Below, one piece after another: positions 52,328-60,141 of a stretch of 64,000 nt of DNA. Made by a program: the position numbers and the translations under genes. The stretch spans positions 310,001 to 374,000 of the forward strand of contig NZ_JANUFD010000006.1 of NCBI RefSeq assembly GCF_024807945.1, in the 5' to 3' direction. The notes below the pieces were generated by a model that did not search any database, was not told where the DNA came from, and saw only the letters and a program-made list of their open reading frames with translations. Each line of letters starts with the position of its first letter. Position 1 is the first letter of the stretch. The DNA comes from Pseudomonas sp. JUb42. Lineage in GTDB: Bacteria > Pseudomonadota > Gammaproteobacteria > Pseudomonadales > Pseudomonadaceae.

Positions 52328-52708
52328 ATGAGCAGCCAGACCTACAGCATCTCCGACCTCGCCCGGGAGCTGGACATCACCACCCGGGCTATCCGCTTCT
52401 ACGAAGAACAAGGCATGCTCACACCGGAAAGGCGCGGGCTTGAGCGGATCTATTCGGCCCGGGACAAAGTCACCCTCAAGCTGATCCTGCGCGGCAAGCG
52501 CATCGGCTTCTCCCTGGCCGAATGCCGCGAACTCATCGAGCTCTACGACCCCAGTGGCGGCAATCAGAAGCAGCTGAACACTATGCTCGGCAAAATCGAA
52601 GAGCGTCGTGGGCAGCTGGAACAGCAGCTACTGGACATCCAGCAAATGCAGCTGGAACTCGATACCGCCGAAGAACGCTGCCGCACAGAGCTTGAAAGAA
52701 TTTCCTGA
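52328..52708 (+). CDS. liuR: MerR-family regulator LiuR
   Basis: 126 residues. The N-terminal MerR winged helix (YSISDLARELDITTRAIRFYEEQGMLTPERRGLERIYSARD) is followed by a long coiled coil (LNTMLGKIEERRGQLEQQLLDIQQMQLELDTAEERC) for dimerisation, with no metal-binding cysteine loop. LiuR represses leucine/isovalerate catabolism genes in gamma-proteobacteria until an intermediate CoA ester relieves it. It precedes liuE by 53 bases, and a palindrome of LiuR type lies both upstream of it and before liuA. I chose the ATG rather than a TTG four codons upstream. Confidence 0.9.
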   Translation: MSSQTYSISDLARELDITTRAIRFYEEQGMLTPERRGLERIYSARDKVTLKLILRGKRIGFSLAECRELIELYDPSGGNQKQLNTMLGKIEERRGQLEQQLLDIQQMQLELDTAEERCRTELERIS

Positions 52709-52761
52709 GAATTCATCAAGTTAATAGATATTTCTCGAATAACAATTAACTGGAGACCCCC

Positions 52762-53661
52762 ATGTCCCTGCCCCGATCCGTGCGCCTGGTGGAGGTCGGT
52801 CCTCGCGACGGCCTGCAGAACGAAGCCAACCCGGTCAGCATCGCCGACAAGGTCGCCCTGGTGAATGACCTGACCGACGCCGGCGTGCGCCACATCGAGG
52901 TCGGCAGCTTCGTCTCGCCCAAGTGGGTGCCACAGATGGCCGGCTCCGCCGAAGTCTTCGCCGCCATCGACCAGCACCCGGGTGTCGCCTACTCGGCGCT
53001 GACGCCGAACCTGCGCGGCTTCGAAGACGCCCTCGCCGCCGGGGTACGGCAAGTCGCGGTATTTGCCGCCGCTTCCGAGTCCTTCTCGCAGCGCAATATC
53101 AATTGCTCGATCAAGGAAAGCCTGGAGCGTTTTGCGCCGATCATGGAGGCCGCCCGCGCCAACGGCATTCAGGTGCGCGGTTATGTGTCCTGTGTGCTGG
53201 GCTGCCCTTATGAAGGTGTTATCAGCCCGCAACAGGTCGCGGTTGTCTCCCGGGAACTGCTCGATATGGGCTGCTACGAAGTGTCCCTGGGCGACACCAT
53301 CGGCACCGGCACGCCGGGTGCGACGCGGACCCTGCTGGAGGTCGTGGCCGCTCGTGTTCCACGCCAGCAGTTGGCCGGGCATTTCCATGACACCTATGGC
53401 CAGGCCTTGGCCAATATCTACGCCAGCCTGCTGGAAGGCATCAGCGTTTTCGACAGCTCCGTCGCCGGGCTGGGTGGCTGTCCTTATGCAAAAGGCGCCA
53501 GCGGCAACGTCGCCAGTGAAGACGTGCTGTACATGCTCGATGGCCTTGGGATCGACACCGGCATCGACCTGGATCGCCTGATTGACGCGGGTCTGGGCAT
53601 CTCCAGGGCTCTGGGACGGGCCACCGGCTCGCGAGTGGCGAAGGCACGTTTGTCGGCCTGA
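52762..53661 (+). CDS. liuE: Hydroxymethylglutaryl-CoA lyase
   Basis: 299 residues (also called MvaB). It splits HMG-CoA into acetoacetate and acetyl-CoA, the last step of leucine breakdown. The TIM-barrel signature GPRDGLQNE is near residue 14-22 and the active-site segment SVAGLGGCPYAKGASGNVASED is intact, including the mobile Cys. TGGAGA precedes the ATG. It is co-directional with liuR and probably in the same transcript, but separated from liuABCD by the sRNA locus. Confidence 0.95.
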   Translation: MSLPRSVRLVEVGPRDGLQNEANPVSIADKVALVNDLTDAGVRHIEVGSFVSPKWVPQMAGSAEVFAAIDQHPGVAYSALTPNLRGFEDALAAGVRQVAVFAAASESFSQRNINCSIKESLERFAPIMEAARANGIQVRGYVSCVLGCPYEGVISPQQVAVVSRELLDMGCYEVSLGDTIGTGTPGATRTLLEVVAARVPRQQLAGHFHDTYGQALANIYASLLEGISVFDSSVAGLGGCPYAKGASGNVASEDVLYMLDGLGIDTGIDLDRLIDAGLGISRALGRATGSRVAKARLSA

Positions 53662-53683
53662 GGTGCGACAACTTGTCACAGAG

Positions 53684-53723
53684 TGTTACCCTAGAGCCAT
53701 CGAGACCCCGGTAACGGGTAACA
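53684..53723. promoter_or_regulatory. Candidate CbrB activator sites upstream of the sRNA promoter
   Basis: TGTTACC at 53684-53690 and its inverse GGTAACA at 53717-53723, with an extra CGGTAACG between them (53709-53716). They lie 83-122 bases before the -24 element, a usual distance for an enhancer-binding protein. The TGTTAC/GTAACA pattern agrees with what I recall for CbrB sites before crcZ and crcY; this is not verified here. Confidence 0.6.
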
Positions 53724-53805
53724 CGGAAACAGTTTTAGTCCTGAAAACCAGGACAAGAAAAACACAGAAACCTGCAACTCCCTGTTTTTAAAGGCTTTAC
53801 CGAAG

Positions 53806-53822
53806 TTGGCACGGCTTGTGCT
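53806..53822 (+). promoter_or_regulatory. Sigma-54 (-24/-12) promoter of the CrcZ-family sRNA
   Basis: TTGGCACGGCTTGTGCT. The invariant GG (53808-53809) and GC (53820-53821) are separated by exactly 10 bases, as required by RpoN. Counting from the GC element puts the transcript start at about 53832. Confidence 0.9.
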
Positions 53823-53831
53823 ATATCTTCA

Positions 53832-54207
53832 GTACAACAAAAATAAAAAAACATGCAGCACCCCAATAAAAACAACACGTATCGGCTCTGACACAACAAG
53901 AACAACACGGACAGAGACGCAGCTAACAGATTTTTTTGGAGTGGATGGCTTTACGGAACCCCTTGGGTTCGCGACCTGACACAGAACAATAAAACTACCT
54001 CAAGGTAGCGACAGACAGGTTGGATCGGGCTTCGCAAGAAGCGGATGAAAGCAGCATCAGCGCTCAAAAAAATACGTTTGCTCTTGACCCCGAATGGGGG
54101 TCGCTTACAAAGCAGCCAGAGGGTCGGTCGCCAAAAACAACAATAGGCCACCCAAAACAAAAAGAGCATGCAAACAAACTTGAAGGGGAGCTTAGGCTCC
54201 CCTTTGT
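53832..54207 (+). ncRNA. crcY: CrcZ-family regulatory sRNA (CrcY/CrcX-like)
   Basis: About 375 nt from the predicted sigma-54 start to the terminator, close to the known length of CrcY/CrcZ. It is packed with A-rich Hfq/Crc-type motifs (AANAANAA): near 53835, 53865, 53891, 53986, 54131, 54153 and 54171. Short hairpins separate them, for example GACCCCGAATGGGGGTC near 54086. CrcZ-type RNAs titrate Hfq (with Crc) and so relieve carbon catabolite repression; they are activated by CbrA-CbrB. As I recall, the P. putida crcY gene also lies next to mvaB (=liuE), the same neighbour as here, while crcZ follows cbrB. Hence crcY is preferred over crcZ; crcX is the alternative. Confidence 0.88.
54183..54206 (+). 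terminator. Rho-independent terminator of the sRNA
   Basis: A perfect 9-bp stem AAGGGGAGC / GCTCCCCTT with loop TTAG, then TTT. It marks the 3' end of the CrcY-like RNA. Confidence 0.88.
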
Positions 54208-54237
54208 GCTTTCCGGCTTTCGTCAATCACCCTCGAT

Positions 54238-54328
54238 TGTGGGAGCCGCCTTGGTGGCGATCGAGTGCGCAGCGCTCGCAATTCCATCGTTAACCGAACC
54301 ACCGCCATCGCCAGCAAGCCGGCTCCCA
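54238..54328. repeat. Paired REP element, GCCGGCTTGCTGGCGATAGC family (copy 2)
   Basis: Left arm TGTGGGAGCCGCCTTGGTGG, right arm CGCCAGCAAGCCGGCTCCCA, with an AGCGCTCG-rich centre. Same family as the copies at 49724 and 60018. It lies between the sRNA terminator and the liuA promoter, between co-directional units. Confidence 0.83.
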
Positions 54329-54391
54329 GCCCTCATTCCAAAAATACCCCACGCCCTCGTCGCTCACCAATTGACCTCAACCCGCAACAGG

Positions 54392-54407
54392 TTTACGTTA
54401 ACGTAAA
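54392..54407. promoter_or_regulatory. LiuR-type operator before liuA
   Basis: A perfect 16-base palindrome TTTACGTTAACGTAAA, 41 bases before the liuA ATG, with TAATAT just downstream as a possible -10. It shares the half-site ACGT...ACGT with the palindrome upstream of liuR, implying control of liuABCD by LiuR. Confidence 0.78.
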
Positions 54408-54448
54408 GGTAATATCCATTCAGCCAATAACAACAGGACTGCCCCTTT

Positions 54449-55612
54449 ATGAATTACCCCAGCCTGAATTTCGCCCATGGCGAAACCATCGACATGCTGC
54501 GTGACCAGGTACAAGCCTTTGTCGCCGCCGAAATCACTCCCCGCGCCGCGCAGATTGACCGGGACAACCTGTTCCCCGCTGACCTGTGGCGCAAACTCGG
54601 TGACATGGGCCTGCTGGGCATTACCGTGGAGGAAGAATACGGTGGCACCGGCTTGAGTTACCTGGCCCACGTAGTGGCCATGGAAGAGATCAGCCGCGGC
54701 TCGGCGTCGGTGGCGCTGTCCTATGGCGCTCACTCCAACCTGTGCGTCAACCAGATCAAGCGCAACGGCAATGCCGAACAGAAAGCCCGCTACCTGCCAG
54801 GATTGATCAGCGGCAAGCATGTCGGCGCTTTGGCCATGAGCGAACCCAATGCCGGCTCAGACGTGGTATCGATGCGTCTGCGCGCCGACAAACGCGGTGA
54901 CCGTTTCGTGCTCAACGGCAGCAAAACCTGGATCACCAACGGCCCGGACGCCAACACCTACGTGATCTACGCCAAGACCGAGCCGGAAAAGGCCGCCCAC
55001 GGCATCAGTGCCTTTATCGTCGAGCGCGACTGGAAAGGTTTCAGCCGTGGCAACAAGTTCGACAAACTCGGCATGCGCGGCTCCAACACCTGCGAGCTGT
55101 TCTTCGATGACGTCGAAGTACCCGAGGAAAACCTGCTGGGTACCCTCAATGGCGGGGTCAAGGTGCTGATGAGCGGCCTGGATTACGAGCGCGTGGTGCT
55201 CTCCGGCGGCCCAACCGGGATCATGCAGGCCTGTCTCGATGTGGTTTTGCCCTATATCCATGACCGCAAGCAGTTCGGCCAGAGCATCGGCGAATTCCAA
55301 CTGATCCAGGGCAAAGTCGCCGACATGTACACCCAGCTCAACGCCAGCCGTGCCTACCTGTATGCCGTGGCCCAGGCCTGCGAGCGCGGCGAAACCACGC
55401 GCAAGGACGCAGCCGGGGTAATCCTCTATACGGCTGAGCGCGCCACGCAGATGGCCCTGGATGCGATCCAGATTCTCGGTGGCAACGGCTATATCAATGA
55501 ATTCCCCGCCGGACGCCTGCTGCGCGATGCCAAACTCTACGAGATCGGCGCGGGTACCAGCGAGATCAGGCGCATGCTGATCGGTCGCGAACTGTTCAAC
55601 GAAACCCGCTGA
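54449..55612 (+). CDS. liuA: Isovaleryl-CoA dehydrogenase
   Basis: 387 residues. It oxidises isovaleryl-CoA to 3-methylcrotonyl-CoA with FAD and ETF in leucine catabolism. FAD-site motifs are [16 protein letters not shown] and [16 protein letters not shown]. The base sits at the isovaleryl-CoA dehydrogenase position, Glu247 in [12 protein letters not shown], rather than near the C-terminus, which separates it from short- and medium-chain enzymes. It is the first gene of liuABCD, preceded by the LiuR palindrome and CAGGAC. Confidence 0.96.
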   Translation: MNYPSLNFAHGETIDMLRDQVQAFVAAEITPRAAQIDRDNLFPADLWRKLGDMGLLGITVEEEYGGTGLSYLAHVVAMEEISRGSASVALSYGAHSNLCVNQIKRNGNAEQKARYLPGLISGKHVGALAMSEPNAGSDVVSMRLRADKRGDRFVLNGSKTWITNGPDANTYVIYAKTEPEKAAHGISAFIVERDWKGFSRGNKFDKLGMRGSNTCELFFDDVEVPEENLLGTLNGGVKVLMSGLDYERVVLSGGPTGIMQACLDVVLPYIHDRKQFGQSIGEFQLIQGKVADMYTQLNASRAYLYAVAQACERGETTRKDAAGVILYTAERATQMALDAIQILGGNGYINEFPAGRLLRDAKLYEIGAGTSEIRRMLIGRELFNETR

Positions 55613-55638
55613 AGCCACCGGACTGACTGGAGTAACCC

Positions 55639-57246
55639 ATGGCTATCCTGCCGACTCATCTCAATCCGCGCTCGCCGGAATTCATTCAGAACAGCGCCAG
55701 CCTGCTGGAACTGATCAAGGACCTGCAACAGAAACTGGCCAAGGTCTATCAGGGCGGCGGCCCGGCGGCCCAGGAGCGTCACACCTCCCGGGGCAAGCTG
55801 CTGCCAAGGGAGCGCATCAACCGCCTGCTCGATATAGGCTCGCCCTTTCTGGAAGTGGCGCAACTGGCCGCCCATGAGGTCTACGGCGAAGAAGTCCCGG
55901 CTGCCGGACTGATCGTCGGCATCGGCCGGGTCGCAGGCGTCGAATGCATGATCGTGGCCAACGACGCCACGGTCAAAGGCGGTTCCTACTATCCACTGAC
56001 CGTGAAGAAACACCTGCGCGCCCAGACCATCGCCCAGCAGAATCGCCTGCCGTGCATCTACCTGGTCGACTCCGGCGGCGCCAACCTGCCGCGTCAGGAC
56101 GAGGTGTTTCCGGATCGCGAGCACTTCGGGCGGATCTTCTTCAACCAGGCCAACATGAGTGCCCAGGGCATTGCCCAGATCGCCGTGGTCATGGGCTCCT
56201 GCACGGCCGGTGGCGCCTATGTCCCGGCCATGGCTGACGAGACCATCATGGTTCGCCAGCAGGCGACCATCTTTCTCGCCGGCCCGCCACTGGTCAAGGC
56301 TGCCACCGGTGAAGTGGTCAGCGCCGAGGACCTGGGCGGCGCCGATGTGCACTGCCGCACCTCCGGGGTTGCCGATCACTACGCCGATAACGACGAGCAC
56401 GCCCTGGAACTGGCACGGCGCTGCATCGCCAACCTCAACTGGCACAAACAGGGCCGCCTCAACAGCCTGGCGCCCATTGCGCCGCTGTATGCCAGCGAGG
56501 AGCTGTATGGCGTAATCCCCGCCGACGCCAAGCAACCCTTCGATGTACGTGAAGTGATTGCCCGGTTGGTCGATGGCTCGGTCTTCGACGAGTTCAAGGC
56601 GCTGTTTGGCACGACCCTGGTCTGCGGCTTCGCCCATCTGCACGGCTACCCCATCGCCATTTTGGCCAATAACGGCATTCTGTTCGCCGAAGCCGCGCAG
56701 AAAGGCGCGCACTTCATCGAACTGGCGTGCCAGCGCGGCATTCCCCTCTTGTTCCTGCAAAACATCACCGGCTTCATGGTCGGGCAGAAATACGAGGCCG
56801 GCGGCATCGCCAAGCACGGCGCCAAGCTGGTCACCGCGGTGGCCTGCGCCAAGGTGCCGAAATTCACCGTAATCATTGGCGGCAGCTTCGGTGCCGGCAA
56901 CTACGGCATGTGTGGCCGCGCCTATGACCCGCGCATGCTGTGGATGTGGCCCAACGCGCGGATTGGCGTAATGGGCGGCGAGCAGGCCGCTGGCGTACTG
57001 GTCCAGGTCAAGCGCGAACAGGCCGAGCGCAATGGCCAGCCGTTCAGCGCAGCCCAGGAAGCTGAGATCAAGCAACCAATCCTCGACCAGTACGAACACC
57101 AAGGCCACCCCTACTACTCCAGCGCCCGGCTGTGGGACGACGGCGTCATCGACCCGGCCCAGACCCGCGACATTCTGGCCCTGGCCCTGTCCGCCGCCCT
57201 CAACGCCCCTATCGAGCCGACCACGTTCGGCCTTTTCCGGATGTGA
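55639..57246 (+). CDS. liuB: Methylcrotonyl-CoA carboxylase, carboxyltransferase subunit
   Basis: 535 residues. It carries the biotin-dependent carboxyltransferase fold in two crotonase-like halves, with [33 protein letters not shown]-like [12 protein letters not shown] and [41 protein letters not shown]. It moves the carboxyl group from biotin on LiuD to 3-methylcrotonyl-CoA, making 3-methylglutaconyl-CoA. It follows liuA by 26 bases and precedes liuC by 3. Confidence 0.96.
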   Translation: MAILPTHLNPRSPEFIQNSASLLELIKDLQQKLAKVYQGGGPAAQERHTSRGKLLPRERINRLLDIGSPFLEVAQLAAHEVYGEEVPAAGLIVGIGRVAGVECMIVANDATVKGGSYYPLTVKKHLRAQTIAQQNRLPCIYLVDSGGANLPRQDEVFPDREHFGRIFFNQANMSAQGIAQIAVVMGSCTAGGAYVPAMADETIMVRQQATIFLAGPPLVKAATGEVVSAEDLGGADVHCRTSGVADHYADNDEHALELARRCIANLNWHKQGRLNSLAPIAPLYASEELYGVIPADAKQPFDVREVIARLVDGSVFDEFKALFGTTLVCGFAHLHGYPIAILANNGILFAEAAQKGAHFIELACQRGIPLLFLQNITGFMVGQKYEAGGIAKHGAKLVTAVACAKVPKFTVIIGGSFGAGNYGMCGRAYDPRMLWMWPNARIGVMGGEQAAGVLVQVKREQAERNGQPFSAAQEAEIKQPILDQYEHQGHPYYSSARLWDDGVIDPAQTRDILALALSAALNAPIEPTTFGLFRM

Positions 57247-57249
57247 CCC

Positions 57250-58062
57250 ATGAGCGACTTCCATACCCTCGAACTGATCGGCGACCCGCGTGGCTTCGCG
57301 ACCCTGTGGTTGAACCGCCCGGAAAAGAACAACGCCTTCAATGCCCAGATGATCCGCGAACTGATCGTCGCCCTGGATCAGTTGCAGGCTGACCCGAGCC
57401 TGCGTTTCCTGCTGATTCGCGGCCGTGGCAAACACTTCAGCGCCGGGGCCGACCTGGCCTGGATGCAGCAATCGGCCAACCTCGACTACAACACCAACCT
57501 GGATGACGCCCGGGAACTGGCCGAGCTGATGTACAGCCTCGAACGCCTGAAAATGCCGTCCCTGGCGGTGGTCCAGGGGGCGGCTTTCGGCGGCGCCCTG
57601 GGCTTGATCAGTTGCTGCGACATGGCCATTGCCGCCGATGACGCGCAGTTCTGCCTGTCGGAAGTACGCATCGGCCTGGCTCCGGCGGTGATCAGCCCCT
57701 TTGTCGTGCAGGCCATGGGCGAGCGGGCGACCCGGCGTTATGCCCTGACCGCCGAGCGCTTCGATGGCGTGCGGGCACAACAACTGGGCCTGGTTGCCGA
57801 ATGCTATCCGGCGGCGGAGCTGGAACAACAGGTCGAACAGTGGATCGACAATCTGCTGCTCAACAGCCCCCAGGCCATGCGCGTCAGCAAGGCCCTGCTG
57901 CGGGAAATGGGTGATGGCGAGCTGACCCCGGCGCGGCGGCGCTACTGTGAAAACACCATTGCCCGCATCCGTATCAGCGGCGAAGGTCAGGAAGGCCTGC
58001 GCGCCTTCCTCGACAAACGCCCACCCACCTGGCAGCCCCGAAAAAAGGAGTCGCGCCCATGA
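57250..58062 (+). CDS. liuC: Methylglutaconyl-CoA hydratase (LiuC)
   Basis: 270 residues, crotonase fold. It hydrates 3-methylglutaconyl-CoA to HMG-CoA, the substrate of LiuE. The oxyanion-hole segments are HFSAGADLAWMQ and VQGAAFGGALGLISCCDMAIAADDAQFCLSEVRIGLAPA, in which the Glu of SEVRIGLAPA is a catalytic candidate. It overlaps liuD by an ATGA junction (58059-58062). Confidence 0.93.
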   Translation: MSDFHTLELIGDPRGFATLWLNRPEKNNAFNAQMIRELIVALDQLQADPSLRFLLIRGRGKHFSAGADLAWMQQSANLDYNTNLDDARELAELMYSLERLKMPSLAVVQGAAFGGALGLISCCDMAIAADDAQFCLSEVRIGLAPAVISPFVVQAMGERATRRYALTAERFDGVRAQQLGLVAECYPAAELEQQVEQWIDNLLLNSPQAMRVSKALLREMGDGELTPARRRYCENTIARIRISGEGQEGLRAFLDKRPPTWQPRKKESRP

Positions 58063-60008
58063 GCGCCCCGACCACACTCACCACTCTACTGGTGGCCAAC
58101 CGTGGCGAAATCGCCTGCCGCATCATGCGCACGGCCAAACAACTCGGCCTGACCACCGTTGCAGTACACAGCGCCACCGACCGTGAGGCCCGGCACAGCC
58201 GCGAAGCTGATATCCGCTTCGACCTGGGCGGCAGCAAGGCCGCCGACAGCTACCTGATCATCGACAAACTCATCGCCGCCGCCCAGGCCAGCGGCGCCCA
58301 AGCGATTCACCCCGGTTACGGTTTTCTTTCGGAGAACGCCGGATTTGCCCGGGCCGTAGAGCAGGCCGGGCTGATTTTCCTCGGCCCGCCCTCCTCGGCC
58401 ATCGACGCCATGGGCAGCAAGTCTGCGGCCAAGCGCCTGATGGAAGAAGCCGGCGTGCCACTGGTGCCGGGCTATCACGGCGAGTCCCAGGATATCGACA
58501 CCTTCCGTGCCGCCGCCGAGCGCATCGGCTATCCGGTACTGCTCAAGGCCACGGCCGGTGGCGGCGGCAAAGGCATGAAGGTAGTGGAACACCCCGGCGA
58601 ACTGGCCGAAGCCCTGGCTTCGGGCCAGCGCGAGGCGCTGTCGTCGTTCGGCGACTCGCGCATGCTGGTGGAGAAATACCTGCTCAAGCCGCGGCATATC
58701 GAGATCCAGGTCTTCGCCGATCAACAGGGCCATTGCCTGTACCTCAACGAACGCGACTGCTCGATCCAGCGCCGTCATCAGAAAGTCGTCGAAGAAGCCC
58801 CCGCCCCCGGCCTCAGCCAGCAACTGCGCCGGGCCATGGGGGAAGCAGCCGTGCGCGCGGCCCAGGCTATCGGTTATGTCGGCGCCGGAACCGTGGAATT
58901 CCTTCTCGATTCCCGGGGCGAGTTCTTCTTCATGGAAATGAACACGCGGCTGCAGGTCGAGCATCCGGTGACTGAGTTCATCACCGGTCTGGACCTGGTG
59001 GAATGGCAGATTCGCGTGGCCCAGGGCCAGCCACTACCTCTGACTCAGGAACAGGTGCCCTTGATCGGCCACGCCATCGAAGTGCGCCTGTATGCCGAAG
59101 ACCCGGATCACGACTTCCTCCCTGCCACCGGCAGACTCGAGGTGTATCGCGAGTCGCAGCCGGGCATCGGTCGACGCATCGACAGTGGCGTCGCCGAGGG
59201 TGATGACATTTCCCCTTTCTATGATCCGATGCTCGGCAAGCTGATTGCCTGGGGCGACGACCGCGAACAGGCGCGCCTGCGTCTGCTGGCGATGCTCGAC
59301 GAGTTCGTGGTGGCCGGGGTCAGGACCAACCTGCGCTTCCTGCGCAAAATTATCAGCCACCCGGCGTTTGCCGCGGCTGAACTGGATACCGGTTTTATTC
59401 CGCGCTACCAGGCCGACCTGTTGCCGGAGGCCGCGCCCCTGGACGATACCTTTTGGCAGGCAGCCGCTGCGGCCTTCCAGCAGAGCGAACCGCCGCTCAT
59501 TCGCCAGGACGATACCCATTCGCCTTGGGCCGCGGGCAATGGCCTGCGTATCGGCCTGCCTGCGGAGATCGATTTGCACCTGAGCTGTAACGACCAGCAA
59601 CAACGCGTTCGCCTCAGCCGCGCCAGCATGCAACTGCAAGGTGAACACCTGCTGCTCGATCAGGACGACATCGGCCGCCGACACCTGGCCCTGCGTCGCG
59701 GTGCGACCTTGTACCTGCAATGGCTCGGCGAGCTGCACGCCATCCGCCGCTTCGACCCGATAGCCGCCGTCGATGCCCAGCATGCACCGCAAGGCGGCCT
59801 GAGCGCGCCCATGAACGGCAGTATCGTGCGGGTACTGGTGCAAGTCGGCCAGCAGGTCGAGGCCGGTACGCAACTGGTGGTGCTGGAAGCCATGAAAATG
59901 GAGCACAGCATCCGCGCCAGCCAGGCCGGGACGGTCAAGGCGCTGTATTGCAGTGAGGGGGAGATGGTGAGCGAAGGGACAGTGTTGGTGGAACTGAGTC
60001 AAGACTGA
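58059..60008 (+). CDS. liuD: Methylcrotonyl-CoA carboxylase, biotin carboxylase subunit
   Basis: 649 residues. Biotin carboxylase (about 10-450) contains LVANRGEIACRIMRTA, the ATP-grasp loop KATAGGGGKGMKVV and MNTRLQVEHPVTE. After a middle domain, the biotinyl carrier domain ends the protein, with Lys613 in LEAMKMEH as the biotinylation site. It carboxylates biotin with bicarbonate and ATP for LiuB. It is the last gene of liuABCD, with a REP pair 10 bases downstream. Confidence 0.96.
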   Translation: MSAPTTLTTLLVANRGEIACRIMRTAKQLGLTTVAVHSATDREARHSREADIRFDLGGSKAADSYLIIDKLIAAAQASGAQAIHPGYGFLSENAGFARAVEQAGLIFLGPPSSAIDAMGSKSAAKRLMEEAGVPLVPGYHGESQDIDTFRAAAERIGYPVLLKATAGGGGKGMKVVEHPGELAEALASGQREALSSFGDSRMLVEKYLLKPRHIEIQVFADQQGHCLYLNERDCSIQRRHQKVVEEAPAPGLSQQLRRAMGEAAVRAAQAIGYVGAGTVEFLLDSRGEFFFMEMNTRLQVEHPVTEFITGLDLVEWQIRVAQGQPLPLTQEQVPLIGHAIEVRLYAEDPDHDFLPATGRLEVYRESQPGIGRRIDSGVAEGDDISPFYDPMLGKLIAWGDDREQARLRLLAMLDEFVVAGVRTNLRFLRKIISHPAFAAAELDTGFIPRYQADLLPEAAPLDDTFWQAAAAAFQQSEPPLIRQDDTHSPWAAGNGLRIGLPAEIDLHLSCNDQQQRVRLSRASMQLQGEHLLLDQDDIGRRHLALRRGATLYLQWLGELHAIRRFDPIAAVDAQHAPQGGLSAPMNGSIVRVLVQVGQQVEAGTQLVVLEAMKMEHSIRASQAGTVKALYCSEGEMVSEGTVLVELSQD

Positions 60009-60017
60009 CGCTATGCA

Positions 60018-60105
60018 TTGTGGGAGCCGGCTTGCTGGCGATAGCGGTATGACAGCCAACACGCTGTTGACTGATACACCGCCATCGCCAGCAAGTCGGC
60101 CACAT
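60018..60105. repeat. Paired REP element, GCCGGCTTGCTGGCGATAGC family (copy 3, partly decayed)
   Basis: Left arm TTGTGGGAGCCGGCTTGCTG is complete. The right arm CGCCAGCAAGTCGGCCACAT lacks part of the expected GGCTCCCACA end. It lies between convergent liuD and the ferredoxin oxidoreductase gene. Confidence 0.82.
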
Positions 60106-60141
60106 TAGACCTCATTCCAATGCTGATTCAGCGCACTCTTA

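Noticed and set aside
53951-54226. Minus-strand open frame of 91 codons antisense to the sRNA
   Set aside because: It runs through the sRNA and its terminator, has no ribosome site, and its sequence looks like chance translation; the ncRNA explains the region.
55537-58077. 846-codon minus-strand frame opposite liuB and liuC
   Set aside because: Antisense shadow of GC-rich genes; the plus-strand products are complete and recognised.
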